A stretch of 64,000 nucleotides of DNA from NCBI GenBank assembly GCA_965199895.1, contig CBDATJ010000010.1, positions 124,001-188,000 of the forward strand. Reading direction: 5' to 3'. Below are positions 61,628 to 64,000 of the stretch, piece by piece. Position 1 is the first letter of the stretch, and each line of letters opens with the position of its first letter. Under the pieces are notes generated by a model, which worked only from the letters and a program-made list of their open reading frames with translations, was not told the DNA's origin and made no database searches. Source of the stretch: Bin55 sp965199895 (GTDB lineage: Bacteria > Pseudomonadota > Gammaproteobacteria > Pseudomonadales > Azotimanducaceae). The translations under genes and the position numbers were made by a program.

Positions 61628-62838
61628 TTCCAGGAGCTCTCTCAGGTGTACGGGTAGTCGAAATGACCAGTGTGGTCTTGGGCCCCTACGCATGCCAGAT
61701 GCTTGGAGATTTAGGCGCAGATGTCATAAAAATCGAACCCCCTACCGGGGACACGAATCGACGATTAGGACCTTATTCCAAGACTCCCACCATGCCTTCG
61801 ATGTATTTGGGTTGTAACCGCAATAAGAGATCCGTCGCGCTAGACCTAAAGAGCGAACAAGGTGTCAATGCTGCTCTTGAGATCATTCGTGGTTCGGATG
61901 TATTAGTCCACAACTTTAGAGCACACGCCATCGCAAAATTAGGATTAGCTTATGAAGATGTGGTCAAGGTAAATCCCGAAATCATCTATTGTGGCACCTA
62001 TGGTTATGCAAAGGAAGGTCCTTATGGTAAAAAAGGAGCCCTGGACGACTCGATACAGGCTGCGTCGGGTTTAGCGATGCTATTAGCACGAGGCGGTGAA
62101 GACCCCAAGTACTTACCGACCATTGTTGCAGACAAGACTACTGCGATGTTTGTGGTACAAGCTGTTTTGGCAGCTTTAGTTCACAAGATGAATACAGGTC
62201 AAGGTCAAGAGATCGAAGTTCCTATGTTTGAAAGTCTTGTCGCGTATGTGATGACCGAGCACCTGTGGGGGCAGTCCTTTGAGCCTTCGTTAGCACCGGC
62301 GGGCTATGTTCGACTGATGGCTGAACATCGACGGCCGTACCGAAGCAAAGATGGTCGTTATCTAGCTCTCCTGCCCTATTGGGACAATCACTGGAAAACG
62401 TTTTGTGAAACTGCCAATCGACCTGAACTGATCACCGATGAACGATTTACTAGCATGTCCAAGAGACTAGCAAATATCAATGAATCCTATCGTATCACTG
62501 GCGAGATTGTTGCAACCAAAACACGAGATGAATGGATCGAATTACTCGGACACACCAATGTTCCGATTATGGTTGTCAATTCACTAGATGATCTACTAGA
62601 AGATCCACATTTGATTGAAACTGAGTTTTGGCAAGCACACAACCATCCAACCGAAGGGAAGCTTCGTATGCCGAGTTCACCCATCAATTTTTCACGAACT
62701 CCAACGACTACAGAACGCTTGCCACCACATCTCGGAGAACACACGGTCGAAGTCTTGCGTGAAACAGGACTCGCTGATGACACAGTCAACCAGATGCTCG
62801 CGTCGGGTTCGGCCAAGTCGAATACTGTCAACCAATAA
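61624..62838 (+). CDS. CaiB/BaiF family CoA-transferase (third of three)
   Basis: 404-residue class III CoA-transferase: GVRVVEMTSVVLGPYACQMLGDLGA, DVIKIEPPTGDT, the Asp in KKGALDDSIQAASG and TNVPIMVVNSLDDLLEDPH. It is translationally coupled to the ACMSD-family gene (ATGA), suggesting that the acid handled by that protein is activated here, or that its product is. It diverges from the other two copies. Confidence 0.9.
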   Translation: MIPGALSGVRVVEMTSVVLGPYACQMLGDLGADVIKIEPPTGDTNRRLGPYSKTPTMPSMYLGCNRNKRSVALDLKSEQGVNAALEIIRGSDVLVHNFRAHAIAKLGLAYEDVVKVNPEIIYCGTYGYAKEGPYGKKGALDDSIQAASGLAMLLARGGEDPKYLPTIVADKTTAMFVVQAVLAALVHKMNTGQGQEIEVPMFESLVAYVMTEHLWGQSFEPSLAPAGYVRLMAEHRRPYRSKDGRYLALLPYWDNHWKTFCETANRPELITDERFTSMSKRLANINESYRITGEIVATKTRDEWIELLGHTNVPIMVVNSLDDLLEDPHLIETEFWQAHNHPTEGKLRMPSSPINFSRTPTTTERLPPHLGEHTVEVLRETGLADDTVNQMLASGSAKSNTVNQ

Positions 62839-62849
62839 TCGAGAACTCT

Positions 62850-63137
62850 ATGACATTTAATAACACTTCTATTAAACACAAGGTTTCGGACGAAACCAAA
62901 AAATGGGTTGAAGAAGAAATTTCTGAACAAGAAAAACGGTATCGCAAGATCGAACAACAGATGGAAGCTCTGACCACGGAACGTGAAAAATGGTATCAAG
63001 AGTTTTTTGATCGAATTTCAACTCGTGGATTTAACCAAAACGGAGACGACAAAGTCCCAATTCCGAAATCTCAACTACCTGTCAAGGAAGAAGGCAGGAA
63101 AGATCAAGTTGTCTGGAAATATGGAGCCGACGACTAA
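62850..63137 (+). CDS. Small coiled-coil hypothetical protein
   Basis: 95 residues, very charged. Residues 12-55 (KVSDETKKWVEEEISEQEKR and onward) form a single predicted coiled coil, and the tail is unstructured. It lies 11 bases after the CoA-transferase and 56 bases before the cupin gene, so it is likely part of the unit. Family unknown; it may be an oligomerisation or anti-aggregation partner, but nothing in the sequence proves this. Confidence 0.55.
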   Translation: MTFNNTSIKHKVSDETKKWVEEEISEQEKRYRKIEQQMEALTTEREKWYQEFFDRISTRGFNQNGDDKVPIPKSQLPVKEEGRKDQVVWKYGADD

Positions 63138-63193
63138 CCAATCGCTGAGCTGGTTCTTGCAGTTCTACAGTAATTAAATTAGGAGAAAGAACG

Positions 63194-64000
63194 ATGGCAC
63201 GACCTCATATTGAGCCGTATTGTGATCGAGACGAACACTTTAAGCCAATGACTATGGGCCAGTTTGGCCATGGAATGAGTTACAAGATGCTGAGCATGGA
63301 TACGGATACCGGAGCTTGTAGCTTATCGGTTCAGTTTGCAGCTGGATATAGTTGTACACCAGGCTTTTCTTGGTCAGAGTGTGAATTATTGGTGGTAGAA
63401 GGTGAGCTACAAGTGGGCGATCGAACTTGCCGAAAAGGTCACTACTTCTACGTACCCGCAGGATATTCAATGCCTGCAATTACATCTTCAGATGGATGTC
63501 TCGTTTTGCTGTTTTACAACACTGGCGCACCTAGCCATGAAGAATCTACCCAACATCACCCAGACGCTCTGACTAGCCTGTATCACGATGTCGATGCCTT
63601 CATGGACATCCCTTGGGCACTAGCAAATGTCACTGTACCTTCTGTCGCTAGTGGTTGCTTAATCAAGTTGTTGAACTTCAACCCGATGTCTCAAGCCATG
63701 TCCTTTATCTATTGCATGTCTCCAAACTTCTACCAGGACAACATTTCCTACCATGACTGTGCGGAAGAATCTTATCATTTGTGGGGAACATCATGGATGA
63801 TGCAGTTTGGTGACCTTCCCACTGGAGGATATTTTTGGCGACCCGCATACATCAACCATGGATCTTTTGCATCTGAGTTTGGTTGTATCGCATTTGGGCG
63901 AGTGGATTCCAAGTTGTTCAACCACTTCCACTACAACCCGTGGTCTACCCCAAAGGAAAATCGAGAACGCGCAGCTAAACGGTTGAGTAGACGTGATCCC
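63194..64000 (+). CDS. Tandem-cupin protein (DUF4437-like), cut by right edge
   Basis: Open frame of 269 codons from ATG 63194 to the window end with no stop. AGGAGA lies 8 bases upstream. The first cupin-like half includes WSECELLVVEGELQVG and RKGHYFYVPAGYSMP; the second includes CAEESYHLWGTSWMMQFG and PTGGYFWRPAYINHGSF. This is the two-cupin layout of DUF4437/ChrR-like proteins. The His/Glu metal set is only partly visible, so enzyme or sensor function is open. Last gene of the plus-strand unit in view. Confidence 0.7.
   Translation, partial: MARPHIEPYCDRDEHFKPMTMGQFGHGMSYKMLSMDTDTGACSLSVQFAAGYSCTPGFSWSECELLVVEGELQVGDRTCRKGHYFYVPAGYSMPAITSSDGCLVLLFYNTGAPSHEESTQHHPDALTSLYHDVDAFMDIPWALANVTVPSVASGCLIKLLNFNPMSQAMSFIYCMSPNFYQDNISYHDCAEESYHLWGTSWMMQFGDLPTGGYFWRPAYINHGSFASEFGCIAFGRVDSKLFNHFHYNPWSTPKENRERAAKRLSRRDP

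Noticed and set aside
2258..62999. Many open frames of 60-170 codons opposite or inside nuo, fts, leuS and catabolic genes (for example 12407-12796, 52377-52871, 62487-62999)
   Set aside because: Each lies entirely or mostly within a well-supported gene in another frame, lacks a ribosome site and has shadow-like composition.
1..64000. tRNA, rRNA, CRISPR arrays, insertion sequences, riboswitches
   Set aside because: No cloverleaf-type sequence, no repeat-spacer pattern, no transposase or integrase, and no recognised riboswitch core were found in the intergenic regions; this was by eye, so a small RNA could be missed.

Overview
The window looks like chromosomal DNA of a Gram-negative, LPS-bearing, probably marine gammaproteobacterium. 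The evidence is an E. coli/Pseudomonas-style nuo operon (fused NuoCD, long NuoG carrying the extra N7 iron-sulfur cluster), a dcw cell-wall/division cluster with a meso-diaminopimelate-type MurE, and the gammaproteobacterial order leuS-lptE-holA. A TRAP transporter and many CoA-dependent catabolic genes suggest an oligotrophic degrader of organic acids and amides. Lineage below class level cannot be read from the sequence. I saw no rRNA, tRNA, CRISPR, insertion sequence or prophage.

Layout. (1) 1-2367: a TRAP solute-binding protein cut by the left edge and a D-2-hydroxyacid dehydrogenase. (2) 2411-16906, minus strand: complete respiratory complex I, nuoA-B-CD-E-F-G-H-I-J-K-L-M-N. (3) 17122-19821, plus strand: small unassigned genes (two membrane proteins, a soluble one, a secreted alpha/beta hydrolase, a cupin-like protein). 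(4) 20204-32720, plus strand: rsmH-ftsL-ftsI-murE-mraY-murD-ftsW-murC-ftsQ-ftsA-ftsZ, tightly overlapping, without mraZ, murF, murG, murB or ddl. (5) 32721-34223: non-coding stretch with a decayed gene. (6) 34224-38213, minus strand: holA, lptE, leuS.

(7) 38404 to the right edge: a catabolic island in several divergent blocks. It holds three CaiB/BaiF CoA-transferases, an HMG-CoA-lyase-like aldolase, an aldehyde dehydrogenase, an MFS carrier, a flavin oxidase, hydantoinase/oxoprolinase A and B subunits, two isochorismatase-fold amidohydrolases, two PuuE-like deacetylase-fold hydrolases, a LeuCD-type isomerase, an ACMSD-family protein, a VOC protein, two secreted proteins (one DUF1838), and a tandem-cupin protein cut by the right edge. 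The set suggests import of an organic acid or amide, ring or amide-bond opening, CoA activation, isomerisation and aldol-type cleavage, but the substrate cannot be named.

The most interesting signal is a shared ~23-bp operator-like element (left half ATTGTTATATTGA, right half TATCAATA) found once in each of four divergent promoter regions of the island (38879, 41112, 55035, 60633) and not recognised elsewhere in the window. It suggests one transcription factor, not encoded here, controls these blocks as a regulon.
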